Positions 17,425 to 28,543 of a DNA stretch of 45,849 bases are shown here, piece by piece (the stretch's first letter is position 1; each line of letters begins with the position of its first letter). Under the pieces are notes generated by a model. It did not search any database, was not told where the DNA came from, and worked only from the letters and a program-made list of their open reading frames with translations. Source of the stretch: an uncultured Thiodictyon sp. (GTDB lineage: Bacteria > Pseudomonadota > Gammaproteobacteria > Chromatiales > Chromatiaceae); NCBI GenBank assembly GCA_903837595.1, contig CAILVI010000317.1, positions 1 through 45,849 of the forward strand, in the 5' to 3' direction. Both the position numbers and the translations under genes were made by a program.

Positions 17425-20400
17425 TCATGTCGGCGGCGGCGCAGCGGCGAGCGCGTCCCGCAGCAGACCGGGAATCCGCGCGCAGACCTCCGGGAAGGCC
17501 TCGATCGGCACCGGCCGCGAGAAATAATGGCCTTGGGCGTAGCAACAGCCCAGCGCGTGCAACAGCCGCACATGTCCGCCGCTTCCACCCCTTCGGCGAT
17601 GACATCAATCCGCAGACTGCGCGCGATGGCCACCACGGCCTCCACCAAGGCACGGTCATTCACATCCTTGGTCATGTCGCGCACGAAGCTGCGGTCGATC
17701 TTGATGCAATCGACCGGAAAATGCTTTAGATAAGAAAAGGATGAATAGCCGGTACCGAAATCGTCCAGATACACGCGCACCCCCAGTTCACGCACGGCCG
17801 TCAGCCAGTTCCGGGCATTGTCGAAATTATTCAACAGGATCCCCTCGGTGATCTCAAGGGCCAGCGCGGCCGGGGCGAAGCCGTGACAGGTCACCGTCTG
17901 GTGCAACACCAGCGGCGGCAGGCCATCCGGAATTTGGCGTCCGGAGACATTCACCGACAGATACAACGCTTCGCCCTGCGCCCGCTAGTGCGCGAGTTGG
18001 CCACCGGCCGCCTCCAGCACCCACCGCCCGATCTCGTCGATCAGGCCCGATTCGTCGGCCAACGGGATGAACTCGTCCGGCAGGACCAGGCCACGTTCGG
18101 GATGGCGCCTGCGGATCAGTGCTTCGGCGCCCGCCAGCCGGCCTTCCCGCAGATCGACAATGGGCTGAAAGAAGAGGACCAACTGGCCTCGCGCAATGGC
18201 CTGGCGCAGATCGCTCTCCAGACGGTGCCGCCGATCCGCCGCCGCCGCCAGCACCGGGTCGAAAAAGTATAGGCCGTTGCTGCCCCCCGCCTTGACCTGG
18301 GCCAGCGCCAGGTCGGCATCCAGCAACAAGACCGAGAGATCCCCCCTGGCGTCCGCAGGATAAGCGGTGATGCCCAGGCTGACGCTCAGCGTCATGGGTG
18401 TACCAGCGACAAAATAGAGTTTGGACAGTGCCCGCAGGATCCGCTCCGCCAAGTGCCGCGCCTCCGGGCCGCGTTGCAGCATCGACACCACCAGCGCGAA
18501 GCGATCCGCTTCGAGCCGGGCAAGCAGGACGCTGCTTTTCAGGTGGGCGGCCAACCGACCGGTCGTGTCCTTTAGGATCGCGTCCCCCGCCGCCCAGCCA
18601 AAGACATGATTGACCCGCTTGAAATCGCCGAAATCAATCAGGATCAGCACGAAGGCATCGCGCGGATCGCGGTCGCAGCGGTCGGCAAAGTCCCGCAGTC
18701 GCTGCTCGAAGCCGAGCCGATTGGCCATCCCGGTCAGACGATCGGTCACGGCCTGCCGTCGGGCCAGGGCCGCGGCCTCTTTGTGGTGGCCGAGCCGGAC
18801 GTTTTCGATCGAAACCGCCAACTGTCCGCAGAGCATGGAGACCGTCTCCACCCGTGCGGATGTAAACGCCGCGCGCAGCAACCGGTTCGCCAGCGCCAGG
18901 AAGGCGCTGACCCGCCCCTGCGCGATCACCGGTACCGCCAACAGCGAACACAACGCCAGACCAGCGAAGTGGGGATCACCCTGGAAGCGGCTGTCGATGA
19001 CCGCATCATCCGATACCAGGGGCAACTGGGTGCTCAACCCCAACCGCAGCACACTGGCGGCGACCAGCCCCCCGTCCTGCGCCGCCGCCAGGCTCATGCG
19101 CCCCAGCGTCTCGGCCCCGCGGATGCCGCCTTCCAGGCACCAGCCCCCCGTCTCGTCCATGACCAGTAGCCACGCATCGGTCGCACCGCTCAATTGGCCG
19201 ACCAGCGCCAGGAAGCGCTCCACCAAGCGGGGCAACGAGGTCTCAAAGGCCAGCGCCGGGGAGGCATGCCGCAGCGCCTCATGGTCCAGCGCATCCCCCT
19301 GACTGTCGCCCGTATGACGCACCGGCAGTGCGCCCAAGAACGGGAGCTCCGCGTACATCGCCCGCGCCTTGCCGGCCGCGCCCCAGTCCAGATAGAGATC
19401 ATAGGCGCGCGCCAGCAATGCGCGTCCGGCGTATTCCTGACCGTGACGTAGATGAAACCGGCCAGCCCGCTCGGTACTCAGCGCATGGTGCCAGGGGCGT
19501 TGGTACGCCTGGGATTTGCGCATCGCCTGCTCGAACCGCTCAAGCGCCTCCCAGGGCTGCCCCAAGGCATCCAACCGCTCGGCGTCGACCAGGTCGTGGA
19601 GATGGCCGAAATGCATCGGTGCGTCGGCAGCGCGGGCACGCAGCCAGTCCTGGTTGTCGGCTAAGGTCGCGAGCAGCGGGGGCCGCTCACCGTCGGACGC
19701 AGCCCGGATCAGGGCAATGAGCGCCAGTGAGTGCAGCAGGTTGGCCAGCACGGTGGGATAGAAGCAGGCAATGTGCGCGGTGAGCGCGACGCCCGCTGGC
19801 GCATGGCAGATCAGCGCCGCCTCGTCGTCGAACAGCGCCGCCGACAGCGCCCGGTAGATGTGGAAATAACACTGTGCCATCGCGCTGTTGCGGATCGTGA
19901 CCGCATGTTTGGGCTCGTCGAACTCGGCGTCATCGAAGCTCCCCCATGCCACCGTCGCACCTTGCAGCGCGCGCACCAGTTGCCGGAAACTCAGGTAGCA
20001 CTGCTCGGCGTGGCGATTCCCGGTCTTGCGGGCGAAACCGAGCGCGGCGGCCGGCTCCGCGTCCGTCTCGGCAAGCTGGGCGCAGGTATCCAACAGGGCC
20101 GGTTGCGTGGCGAAAAAGGTAAAACAGCCGATCTCCAGATCGTCGCCGCGCACGACCCCATCAAAGGCAGCGCGGGCATAGGCCACATCCTCACTCAGCG
20201 GGTTGAACCAGTGGCTACTGAGTAACGCGAATTCATATTGAACACGCGCGGTTTCGATCCCGCGCTCACGGGCCAGGCCGGCCGCCAACGCCATACCGGC
20301 CGCGCGGTAGCCCGTCGCGTAGTCGCCACGAAACCCCACCGTGCCGACGATGACCGAACTGGCGGAGTACAACATGGCCGCACAGAATCCGTTCTCAATC

Positions 20401-22829
20401 GACAGGCGCAGTACCCGCAGCGCGATCCATAATGCCAGCCTGGGCTCCTTAAAGGATGGGACTGGCTGTAGAGAACCATGTGCAGTTCGGCATGGAGACT
20501 GAACGCGGCATCGGCATCCTCACCGTTCCAACCCTGGGTCAGCAGGTCAATACCCAGACGCAACAAGCGCTCCGCCGTCGCAAACGCACCGGACCGGCGG
20601 GCCTGGACCGCGGCGTTAAGAAACAACCGACACGCCACCGCCCGCTCAGCGCGATCAATGTGCAAGGGGGCGGCCGCCGCATAGTGTTCCGCGGCACTGA
20701 AGCGATAGGCGGCATTGAAATCATAAGCCGGGTTGCCCCCGGCCTGGACGAACCGGCGGGCCATCGCCAGATGGAGCCGTTGGCGCCAGGCGTCGTCGCG
20801 CAGCTGGTACACCGCTTGCTGCATCCGATCAGAAGCGCAGTGTCACGCCAGGTTCGGCCTGATGAAACGCGACGGCGTCGGGCGTGACAAGAATCCCACG
20901 CTCTAGGGCCGGCAGGAGCCGGTCGATCAGTTCAACCGGCGGCGCGCCGGTCGCCAGCGCCAGCACGCCCAGGGTGCAGGCGTTACCCAAGCAGGCGGCG
21001 GCGACCAGCACCTCGGCCGTCGGCAGCGCCCATTCAGACAGGCGTTGCGTGAGGAAATCCACCACATTGGCGCTCACGGGGTAGGCGGCAATCGCGGCCG
21101 CGTCCCACCGCCACCCCGTGAGCTCCGGGTCAGGACAAAGCACGCCTTCGCGATGCAGCGTATTGAGTAAATCGATGGTAAAAAATGGGTTACCATTGCT
21201 CTTCGCGTAGAGGGCGGCAGCCAGGGGGCGTGCCTCACGGCGGGAGATACGCAGCATGTCGGCGAGCAGTGCATCGAGGTCCTCCACCGTCAGACTGGAC
21301 AGCGACAGCACCGGCGGTGGCGCCCCCGTCGCGGTTGGGCGGCGCAACCGCCGCCGCAGCGGATGGGCGGTGTCAACCTCGTTGTCGCGGTAGGCACCGA
21401 TCAGCAGCAGGCCATTGAGCGCCGGCTCATCCAGCAGGGCGCCGATAAAGTCCAACGACGGCGCATCGACCCATTGCAGGTCGTCGAGAAACAGCACCAA
21501 TGGATGGGCGGGCGCGGCAACCTGACGCACCAAGGCGACCAACAGGGTGCGTAATCGGACCTGGGCTTCGATGGGACCAAGTTCCGACACCGGCGGCTGC
21601 GCGCCGAGCAGCCCCTCCAGTTGCGGGACGACATCAAACAGCGCACCCGCGTCCGGACCAACGCCTGCCAAGATCCGCGCGCGCCAATGCGCGAGCTCCA
21701 CTGCGGGTGCCACCAGCAGCAGCTGGCACAGTTGACACAGCCCCTGGGCGGGGGCCAAAAAGGGGCGGTCGCGGCTATACTGCTCAAACTTGCCGGTGAT
21801 GAACAGTCCCTGCGCCAGGGTCACCGGTCGGTGAATTTCGGCAATCAGCGAGGTCTTGCCGACCCCGGAGTAACCGGCGACGAACAGGCTCCGGAAGCCC
21901 CCCTGGGTCACGCTCGCAAAGGCCGCCAGCAGCGTCGCCAGTTCCGCGTCACGCCCGTACAGACGACGCGGTGAGCGCGGCGCAAGGGGCAAATCGCGTT
22001 CCCGCAGACGCACACCAGCCAATGGCCGCCCATCAGTTAGCGCCTGCCCCAATTGCTGGAGATCGTAAGCCAGGCCCGCCGCGCTCTGATAGCGGTCATC
22101 CGGTTCCTTGGCCAGCAGCATCAGCATCAACTCTGACAGGCGCGGCGGTAACCATGAAGCCTGTTCGTGGGGTGGTTGCGGGGCGCGGGCCAGGTGGGCA
22201 TGGAGCAAACGCAGCGGGTCAGTCTCCGCGAACGGTGGCACGCCAGTCGCCAGCGCATACAGGGTCGCACCCAGTGAATAGAGATCGGTACGGTAATCGA
22301 CCGGCCGATTCATGCGCCCGGTCTGCTCGGGGGAAAGATAGGCCAAGGTACCCAGCGACCGACTGGAATGACCAAACTCCGGATGCTCCTCGGCAAAGGT
22401 AGTGGCCAGATCGAAGTCGATGATCTGTACGCGCAGATCGTCGCGGCGTACCAGGATATTCGCCGGGTTGAGGTCCTTGTGGATGACGCCGCACCCATGG
22501 ATCAACGCGAGCTGGTGCGCCAGGGCCGCGGACAGAACGAGGAAACCCGCCAGGTCGATGGCACCCAACAGGCCAGAGGCGTGCAGGGTGAGGCCGCCGA
22601 AATCATCGACGACCAAGTCCCGCTGAGCCGAATCACCACGCACCAGTCGCGGACAGTCGGCCAGACCCTGCAAGCGCTCCAGGATGCGCCGCTCGTTGTT
22701 TAGCGCGGTGCGGGCGGCCGCGCCATCACGGTCATCCAGGACCCGCTTGACGATCAGCGCCCCGGCCAGCGGATCGAGGACCCGCAGCACCCGATGGTAG
22801 CGCCCCCGGTGGATCTCGGTCTCGCTCAC
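17425..22829 (-). pseudogene. Broken giant sensor: Ser/Thr kinase-AAA-TPR-GAF-GGDEF-EAL
   Basis: Reads as one ancestral gene starting GTG at 22829. An intact-looking first part (22829-20829, 666 residues) has a kinase-like domain (HKDLNPANI, IIDFDLAT) and an AAA-type ATPase (GYSGVGKTSLI, LVLFLDDLQWVD). Next to the paralogue at 39578, five bases are missing near 20827, giving a premature TGA. A second lesion near 20450 drops roughly 150 residues of the TPR-like region and shifts frame. The next frame (20375-17985) carries a GAF-like domain and a GGDEF-type domain (VTDRLTGMANRLGFEQRL) whose active-site loop reads VFGWAAGDA, not GGDEF. It then starts an EAL domain that meets an in-frame TAG at 17985-17987. 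The EAL domain continues in frame (LYLSVNVSGRQIP, YLDDFGTGYSSFSYLKHFP, VIAEGVEAAD) to a one-base shift near 17570. The original stop was near 17425. Shorter fragments may still be translated. Confidence 0.85.
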
Positions 22830-24441
22830 ATGAAGGTCCGACTTAGTGACAACGGCAGCCCGGTCGCGGCGACGATTCCCCGTTGCGCGGCCTCGTCCGC
22901 CGTCATGCGCCCCAATGGCTCCCCTGGCTGGCTCGCGTCCAGGAAAGGCCAGGCGTCGCGCATCGCGCGCGCCTTACCCAGTGCCCCCCAGTGCCGATAG
23001 AGGGCATGCGCGTGCGCCAGCAGGGCCCGGCCAGCGTCTTCCAGTCCGCGCCGCAGGTAGCAGTATCCGGCCCGCTGGGTGATCAGTGCCTGGTGCCAGG
23101 GGCGCCGCTGCGCCCCTGCCCTGCGCAGCGCCCGCTCAAAGGTCTGGAGTGCGTCCCAGGGTTGGTCCAGGGCGTCGAACCGCTCGGCCTCCACCAGGTC
23201 ATAGAGATGACCGAAGTTCATCGGTGCGCGGGCGCGTACCCGTTCGGCGGTCTCGACGATCAGCGGCGCGGCGAGCGCATAGTGTTCGGCAGCGCGCAAG
23301 GAATGCCCCGGAGCGGCACCGGCCTGGGCCAGGCGCCGAGCCATCGCCAGATGCAGCCGCCCGCGCCAGGCGTCAGCGCGCAGTTGGTACACCGCCTGCT
23401 GCATCCGGTCGTGGCAGAACGCCAGCGCGGCACCCCGGTCGGCCTGATGGATCGCCAGCGCGTTGGGAGTGACCAGAATCCCACGTTCCAACGCGGGTCC
23501 GAGCCGGTCGGCAAGTGCCCCCGGGTCCTTGCCGGTGGCGAGCGCCAGGAACCCCAGGGTGCAGGCGTTGCCCAGACAAGCGGCGGCGACCAAGGCGTCG
23601 GCGGTCGGAGGCGCCAGCTCGCGCAGTCCGGTGGCGAGGAAATCGACCACGTTGGCGCTGGCGGGGTGGGCGGCAATGGCGGCGAGGTCCCAGTGCCAAC
23701 GGCCCCGTTGCGGATCGGCTCGCAGCGCGTCTTCCCGGTGCAATGCCTGAAGGTATGCGATCGTGCAGAAGGGGTTGCCGCTGGTCTTGGCGTACAGGGC
23801 GGCGGCCAGCGGCGACACGCCGTCCGGCGGCCGGTGCAGCATGTCCGCCAGCAACTCGGTCACATCGCCCGCCGTCAGGCTGGCCAGGGTCAGGACCGGG
23901 ACCGGGACCGGGGCGCCCATGGACGTCGGTTGGCACAGCAAACGCCGCAACGGGTGGGCCGCGTCGACCTCGTGGTCGCGGAAGGCGCCGATCAACAAGC
24001 GACCACGCAACGCCCTGTCCTCCAAGGGGTGAGCGGCAGGTCGCGTTCCCTTAGCCGGACCGCGCCGAGCGGCTGATGCATGGTCAGCGCGGTGCGCAAC
24101 CGATGCAGGTCATGGGCCAGTCCCGCCGCACTCTGATAGCGGTCGTCCGGTTCCTTGGCGAGCAGGGTCAGGATCAGTTCCGCCACGCGGGGCGGCAACC
24201 AGGGCGCCCGCTCTCCCGGCGGCGCCGGCGTGCGGGCCAGATGGGCATGGATAAGGCTCAGCGTATCGCTGTCCGTGAAGGGTGGCCCGCCGGTCGCCAG
24301 GGCATAGAGGGTGGCGCCGAGCGAATAGAGGTCGGTGCGGTAGTCGACCGGCCGATTCATCCGTCCCGTCTGCTCGGCGACCGGATCGACCACGCGTAGC
24401 ACCCGGTGGTAGCGCCCCCGGTGGATTTCGGTCTCGCTGAC
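22826..24441 (-). pseudogene. Deletion-scarred third copy of the kinase/AAA/GAF sensor
   Basis: Compared with the intact paralogue, this copy is a string of conserved islands joined across deletions. It opens SETEIHRGRYHRVLRVVDPV, but its first codon is GTC where the paralogue has GTG. It then jumps to EQTGRMNRPVDYRTDLYSLG, losing about 145 residues with the kinase catalytic core. From LPLTP it jumps, out of frame, to LEDRALRGRLLIGAFRD, losing both Walker motifs. From TAERVRAR it jumps to APMNFGHLYDLVEAERFDAL, losing about 475 residues. It then skips to GEPLGRMTADEAAQRG inside the GAF domain and ends SLSRTFM. That stop overlaps the GTG start of the next copy at 22829. No catalytic function can remain. 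Confidence 0.85.
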
Positions 24442-24638
24442 ATCAATGCCCAGAACGTGTACTTAGGATGTCATGGGTTGCGCTCGCAGTGCCTTTGAAA
24501 CCCCAGTCACCGGTCTTGGCTTGACCGCCATCGTCGTTACGGCTCACTCAGGGCAGGGGGATAGGTCTACCGGTATCCTAACGCAGGTTCCTATTATTAA
24601 CTGAAACTTAACCGAGCCGGGAAGCCCGCTACGACACC

Positions 24639-25511
24639 ATGAGCGGGCCATTGGCCGTGGGTTCCACGCCAACGCCGCGCCGGACCACCGAGGAGGGCCA
24701 GCAAGGCCGTGCTACACTTCGGCGTAAACTCGGTAGCCGGCGCAGAACTCAGGTGTCAATACAGAACCTCAGGCGGATGACCTTGGCGGCGATGGCGCTG
24801 CTGGTGTGCCTATTTTTCGTTTGGGCCTTTTGGAGTTGGTTCTCGCCGCCCTGGACCATGCGCCTGGCAACTGGGCTGCTGGCCGTGGGGGTCTTTGCCC
24901 TGTGGCCGCTCTATTTCGCCCGCGCGCTACCCCCCGCCCCGGACGGCGACACCTTCGCGGCGGCCGGCCAGGACGAATCCCAGCAGGTAGCCGCCTTGCT
25001 GCGCGAGCTCGGGTCACTGGGATTCACCGAGGGCGCCGAACAACTGGAGATGCTCGGGGAGAAATACCGCAACCTGGCGGACGTCCTGGGCCGCCGGCTC
25101 GACGCCGGCGAGGTGACCTACGGTCGCTATCTGGGCATGGCCGAGCGGGTCTATCTGGCGGCGGTCGAAAACCTGCAAGACGTCGCCATCGGGCTTCGCA
25201 GCATCAGCACCATTGATCCCGCGGCGCTGGCCCTGCGCCTGGAGGACCTGCGCCAGCGCACCGACTTCCCAGTCCCCGAGGCCATTCGGGCGGTGGAGGA
25301 GCGGCGCACCCTTTACCAGTCGCAGCGCCAGCGCATCGGCACACTGCTCTCCCAGACCGAGGCGGCGATGACCGCACTGGACCACACCTGTGCCGCACTC
25401 GCCGGGGTGCGCTCGGCCCGGGGGCTGACCGACGCCTCGATTGAGGAGGCCATGAAAGACCTGGCCGAACTGGCGGATCGCACCGGGCGCTATGCCGCCC
25501 GGACCACCTGA
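24639..25511 (+). CDS. XpaC-like membrane protein upstream of TelA homologue
   Basis: A 290-residue protein with a basic N-terminus and two adjacent hydrophobic helices (about residues 48-67 and 74-92). A long helical cytoplasmic part follows, including EQLEMLGEKYRNLADVLGRR and AMTALDHTCAALAGVRSARG. The layout and position directly before a TelA-type gene match the XpaC family that pairs with TelA/YceH in many bacteria. Biochemistry is unknown; roles in tellurite or envelope stress have been proposed for the pair. The start is uncertain: in-frame alternatives lie near 24753 (GTG) and 24777 (ATG), and no strong ribosome site precedes 24639. Confidence 0.65.
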   Translation: MSGPLAVGSTPTPRRTTEEGQQGRATLRRKLGSRRRTQVSIQNLRRMTLAAMALLVCLFFVWAFWSWFSPPWTMRLATGLLAVGVFALWPLYFARALPPAPDGDTFAAAGQDESQQVAALLRELGSLGFTEGAEQLEMLGEKYRNLADVLGRRLDAGEVTYGRYLGMAERVYLAAVENLQDVAIGLRSISTIDPAALALRLEDLRQRTDFPVPEAIRAVEERRTLYQSQRQRIGTLLSQTEAAMTALDHTCAALAGVRSARGLTDASIEEAMKDLAELADRTGRYAARTT

Positions 25512-25549
25512 TGCAGCGCAAACCCCGTGACCGCTGGAGATGCTAACCG

Positions 25550-26755
25550 ATGAATGACTCGCCCACGCCAACGTCCCGCGCAACCGACATTATGCTTAGC
25601 CTGGATTTGGTCCCCGACACGCCGGCCCCGAGTCAGGAGGTCGCCCCGACGCCTGAGCCGGTGGACGAGGCACTGCGGGCACAGGCGCGCACCCTGGCAC
25701 AGGGACTGGTCGCACTCCCGGCAGCGGACGCGGACGCGGCGCGGACCGCCGTCGAGTCGATGGGGCGCTCACTGCAAAGCGAGTCGGCGCGGCGCAGCAC
25801 CATGCTACAGCAGCCGCTGCGGACCCTGGCCAGGAACGGCGAGGACGGTGGTCCGGTGGCCAAGTCGTTGCTGGAACTGCGCGAGCGGGTCGAGTCACTC
25901 GACCCGTCCCGGTTCAACTTCACGCCGGGCTGGTTCGGCCGGGTAGTGGGTGCGGTGCCCGGGGTGGGCGGCCCGATCCGACGCTATTTCGGCCAATTCG
26001 AATCGGCCCAGACGGCCATCGACGCCACCGTGGCGGCGCTGGAGCGCGGCCGCGATCAGCTCAAGCGCGACAACATCACGCTCGGGGAGGACCAGCGCGC
26101 CATGCACGAGCTCAGCGGTCGGCTGCAGCGCCAAGTTCAGCTCGGCGAACTGGTGGATGTTCAGCTCCAATATCTCCTGGACCGTGAAGTCCCGGCGGGC
26201 GACCCGCGGCGGGCCTTTATCGAACAGGACCTGCTGTTCCCGCTGCGCCAGCGCATCATCGACCTCCAGACGCAGCTCGCGGTGAACCGCCAGGGGGCGA
26301 TCGCCATCGCCTTGATCGTGCAGAACAACCAGGAACTGGTCCGCGGTGTCAACCGGGCGCTGGACACCACGCTGTCGGCGCTCCAGGTCGCGGTGGTGGT
26401 GGCCCTGGCCCTGACCAACCAGCGGCTGGTGCTGGATCAGGTGGCCGCACTTAACCAGACGACCACGAACCTGATTGGCGAGACCGCCAAGCGCCTGCGT
26501 GACCAGGGCGCGGCGATCCACCGGCAGGCGACCAGCGCGACCCTGGATATCGGGACCCTGAAACAGGCCTTTGCCGATGTCGCCACGGCACTCGACGACA
26601 TCACGCGCTATCGCCAGGAGGCCCTGCCGCAGATGGCCAAGACCATCCTGGAGTTCGACGCGCTGGCCAGGGACGCCGCCCAACGCATCGCCCGCGCGCA
26701 GAGCGCCGAGCAGGCGGCACCGCGGCTCACCCTCGACCTGGAGTCGACGCCTTGA
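25550..26755 (+). CDS. TelA-family protein (toxic anion resistance family)
   Basis: A 401-residue, almost wholly helical protein matching the TelA/KlaA family. Diagnostic segments include AVPGVGGPIRRYFGQFESAQ, LERGRDQLKRDNITLGEDQR, then LQYLLDREVPAGDPRRAF and QLAVNRQGAIAIALIVQNNQ, and near the end ATALDDITRYRQEALPQMAK. A GGAG lies about 12 bases before the ATG. It is a cytoplasmic coiled-coil-like protein whose molecular task is unknown; the family was named from tellurite-resistance plasmids. It lies 38 bases after the XpaC-like gene and is followed by a VWA lipoprotein, so the three probably act together. Confidence 0.87.
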   Translation: MNDSPTPTSRATDIMLSLDLVPDTPAPSQEVAPTPEPVDEALRAQARTLAQGLVALPAADADAARTAVESMGRSLQSESARRSTMLQQPLRTLARNGEDGGPVAKSLLELRERVESLDPSRFNFTPGWFGRVVGAVPGVGGPIRRYFGQFESAQTAIDATVAALERGRDQLKRDNITLGEDQRAMHELSGRLQRQVQLGELVDVQLQYLLDREVPAGDPRRAFIEQDLLFPLRQRIIDLQTQLAVNRQGAIAIALIVQNNQELVRGVNRALDTTLSALQVAVVVALALTNQRLVLDQVAALNQTTTNLIGETAKRLRDQGAAIHRQATSATLDIGTLKQAFADVATALDDITRYRQEALPQMAKTILEFDALARDAAQRIARAQSAEQAAPRLTLDLESTP

Positions 26756-26812
26756 CCGGCTGACGGGTCTTAACATCGGCACCTGACACCAATCACACGC
26801 TGCGAGGACACC

Positions 26813-28522
26813 ATGAGGTCTAAGAATCCAATCGGCATCGGCCCGCGGTCGTGGTGGCTGTGCGCCGTCATCGCCCTCCTCACCCTGGCCGGGGGATGCG
26901 GTCCATCGCCCTCCTCCCCCCTTACCTACGACCAAGCCAAACAGAAGCTTGCGCAACTGCGCGGCAACATTGCCGTCACCAACGCCCCCCCGGGTCAGGT
27001 GGATGTGACGATGGCGGGCGCCGCGAATGCCGCCGACACTCTCCCCGACATCGCCACCTTTGCGCTGCCCGTCAATCCGACCCGCGATGAGCGCAGCGTG
27101 GTGGCGGAGGTCTTTGTCTCAGTCGACAAGTCGGGGACCGGGCGCGACGGCTGGATGGTCGAGGTCGGCCAACAGTTCAACGCCACCCGCCAGACGCTCG
27201 CGAGCGGCAAGACGGCGCAGATTGCGGTGCGCTGGATGCCGTCGGGGACCGGCTATGAGTACATCGCCTCCGGCAAATACCGGCCCGCGGGCTACAGCCC
27301 TTCCAGTACCATCTGGGCGGATATGGCACGCGCCCAGGGCGCACAGATCGATGTCGTCGCTGAGCGCCTGGTGGGAGACGTGCCGGGGGTGGTGATGAAG
27401 AGCGCGGTGGCCGAGCGGCTCAAGGCCGGCAAGCCAGCCATCGACATCACCGATATCGTCAATGCCACGATCCAGGGCAAGCTGCAACTCGGCTATACCA
27501 ACCCATTCGCCTCGGCCAGCGGACTCACCTTCCTCCTGACCGTGCTCCAGACCTTCGCCCACGGCGATGAGTCGGCCATGCTCTCCCCGGCGGTGGCCAG
27601 TGCGCTGGAACAATTCCAGAAGAGCGTACCGTTCGTGGCGATGACCACCCCGCAATTGCGCGACTCGGTGGAACAGGACGGCTCACTGGAGGCCTTTGTA
27701 CTCGGCTACTCGATCTATGCACAAACCCCGAGCCTGAGCTCGGGCTATGTCTTCGTCCCCTTCGGCCAGCGCCACGATAACCCGCTCTTTGCGGTGGGTC
27801 CGCTGAGCCCCGAGCAACGGGAGGTCCTGGAGCGCTTCGCCCGGTTTGCCGCCGGTCCCGGGCCCCAGGCGCTGGCGACGCGTTATGGCTTCAACCCTAC
27901 GCTCGACTGGACCCCACCCTATAAGGACCCCTCCGGCAAGACGGCGATCGAGGCCCAGCGGCTGTGGAAACAGAAAAAGAACGCTGGTCGACCGATCGCC
28001 GCCGTCTTTCTGGCGGATGTCAGCGGCTCCATGGGCGGGACCAAGATCGCACAATTGCGCCGGGCACTGATCGACGGCGGCGGCTTCATTGCCCCCAGCA
28101 ACGCGATCGGGCTCGCGAGTTTTTCATCGAACGTGACGATCCAGCTCCCGATCCGGCCCTTTCAACTCCTGCAGAAGGCGGCCTACCAAACGGCCGCCGG
28201 GCGACTGGCCGCGGACGGGGGAACGGCCATGTATAACGGCATCGTTGTCGCCCTCCAGATGCTCGAGGACTATCGCCAGGCGAACCCCGATGTGCGCCCG
28301 ATGCTGTTCGTGCTAACCGATGGACAGACCAATGAAGGGCTCAACTTCGGCGAGGTGCAGGCGGTTATCCATACGCTGGGTATACCGGTCTATACCATCG
28401 GGTTCGATGCCGATATCAAAGAGCTGGCGCGGCTGTCCGCACTGGTGGAGGCGGCCAGCTTCAACGCCACGGAAGCGGACCTGCGTTACAAGTTGAGCGC
28501 CCTGCTCAATGCCCAGATGTAG
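26813..28522 (+). CDS. Lipoprotein with solute-binding-like and von Willebrand factor A domains
   Basis: A 569-residue protein. A hydrophobic signal (residues 12-27) ends LAGGC, with cysteine 29 as the probable lipid site, although the lipobox is atypical. Residues about 60-330 resemble a periplasmic solute-binding fold. The C-terminal part is a von Willebrand A domain with a full metal-ion site: DVSGSMGG (about residue 402), a threonine in GGTAMYNG and LTDGQTNEG. Such domains bind protein partners through a metal ion. A clear GAGG lies before the ATG at 26813. It follows the TelA-type gene in the same direction. The ligand is unknown. Confidence 0.82.
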   Translation: MRSKNPIGIGPRSWWLCAVIALLTLAGGCGPSPSSPLTYDQAKQKLAQLRGNIAVTNAPPGQVDVTMAGAANAADTLPDIATFALPVNPTRDERSVVAEVFVSVDKSGTGRDGWMVEVGQQFNATRQTLASGKTAQIAVRWMPSGTGYEYIASGKYRPAGYSPSSTIWADMARAQGAQIDVVAERLVGDVPGVVMKSAVAERLKAGKPAIDITDIVNATIQGKLQLGYTNPFASASGLTFLLTVLQTFAHGDESAMLSPAVASALEQFQKSVPFVAMTTPQLRDSVEQDGSLEAFVLGYSIYAQTPSLSSGYVFVPFGQRHDNPLFAVGPLSPEQREVLERFARFAAGPGPQALATRYGFNPTLDWTPPYKDPSGKTAIEAQRLWKQKKNAGRPIAAVFLADVSGSMGGTKIAQLRRALIDGGGFIAPSNAIGLASFSSNVTIQLPIRPFQLLQKAAYQTAAGRLAADGGTAMYNGIVVALQMLEDYRQANPDVRPMLFVLTDGQTNEGLNFGEVQAVIHTLGIPVYTIGFDADIKELARLSALVEAASFNATEADLRYKLSALLNAQM

Positions 28523-28543
28523 GCAGCGCAGGCGTACCGACTC

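Noticed and set aside
17985-17987. Programmed readthrough of the TAG in the EAL domain
   Set aside because: The same gene has a 5-base deletion, a large internal deletion and another frameshift, so simple decay explains the stop.
22883-24076. 397-residue plus-strand open frame over the third sensor copy
   Set aside because: Clear sensor-family islands lie on the minus strand; the plus frame is their shadow.
25895-26956. 353-residue minus-strand open frame over the TelA-type gene
   Set aside because: The TelA family match is on the plus strand; the antisense frame has no motif.
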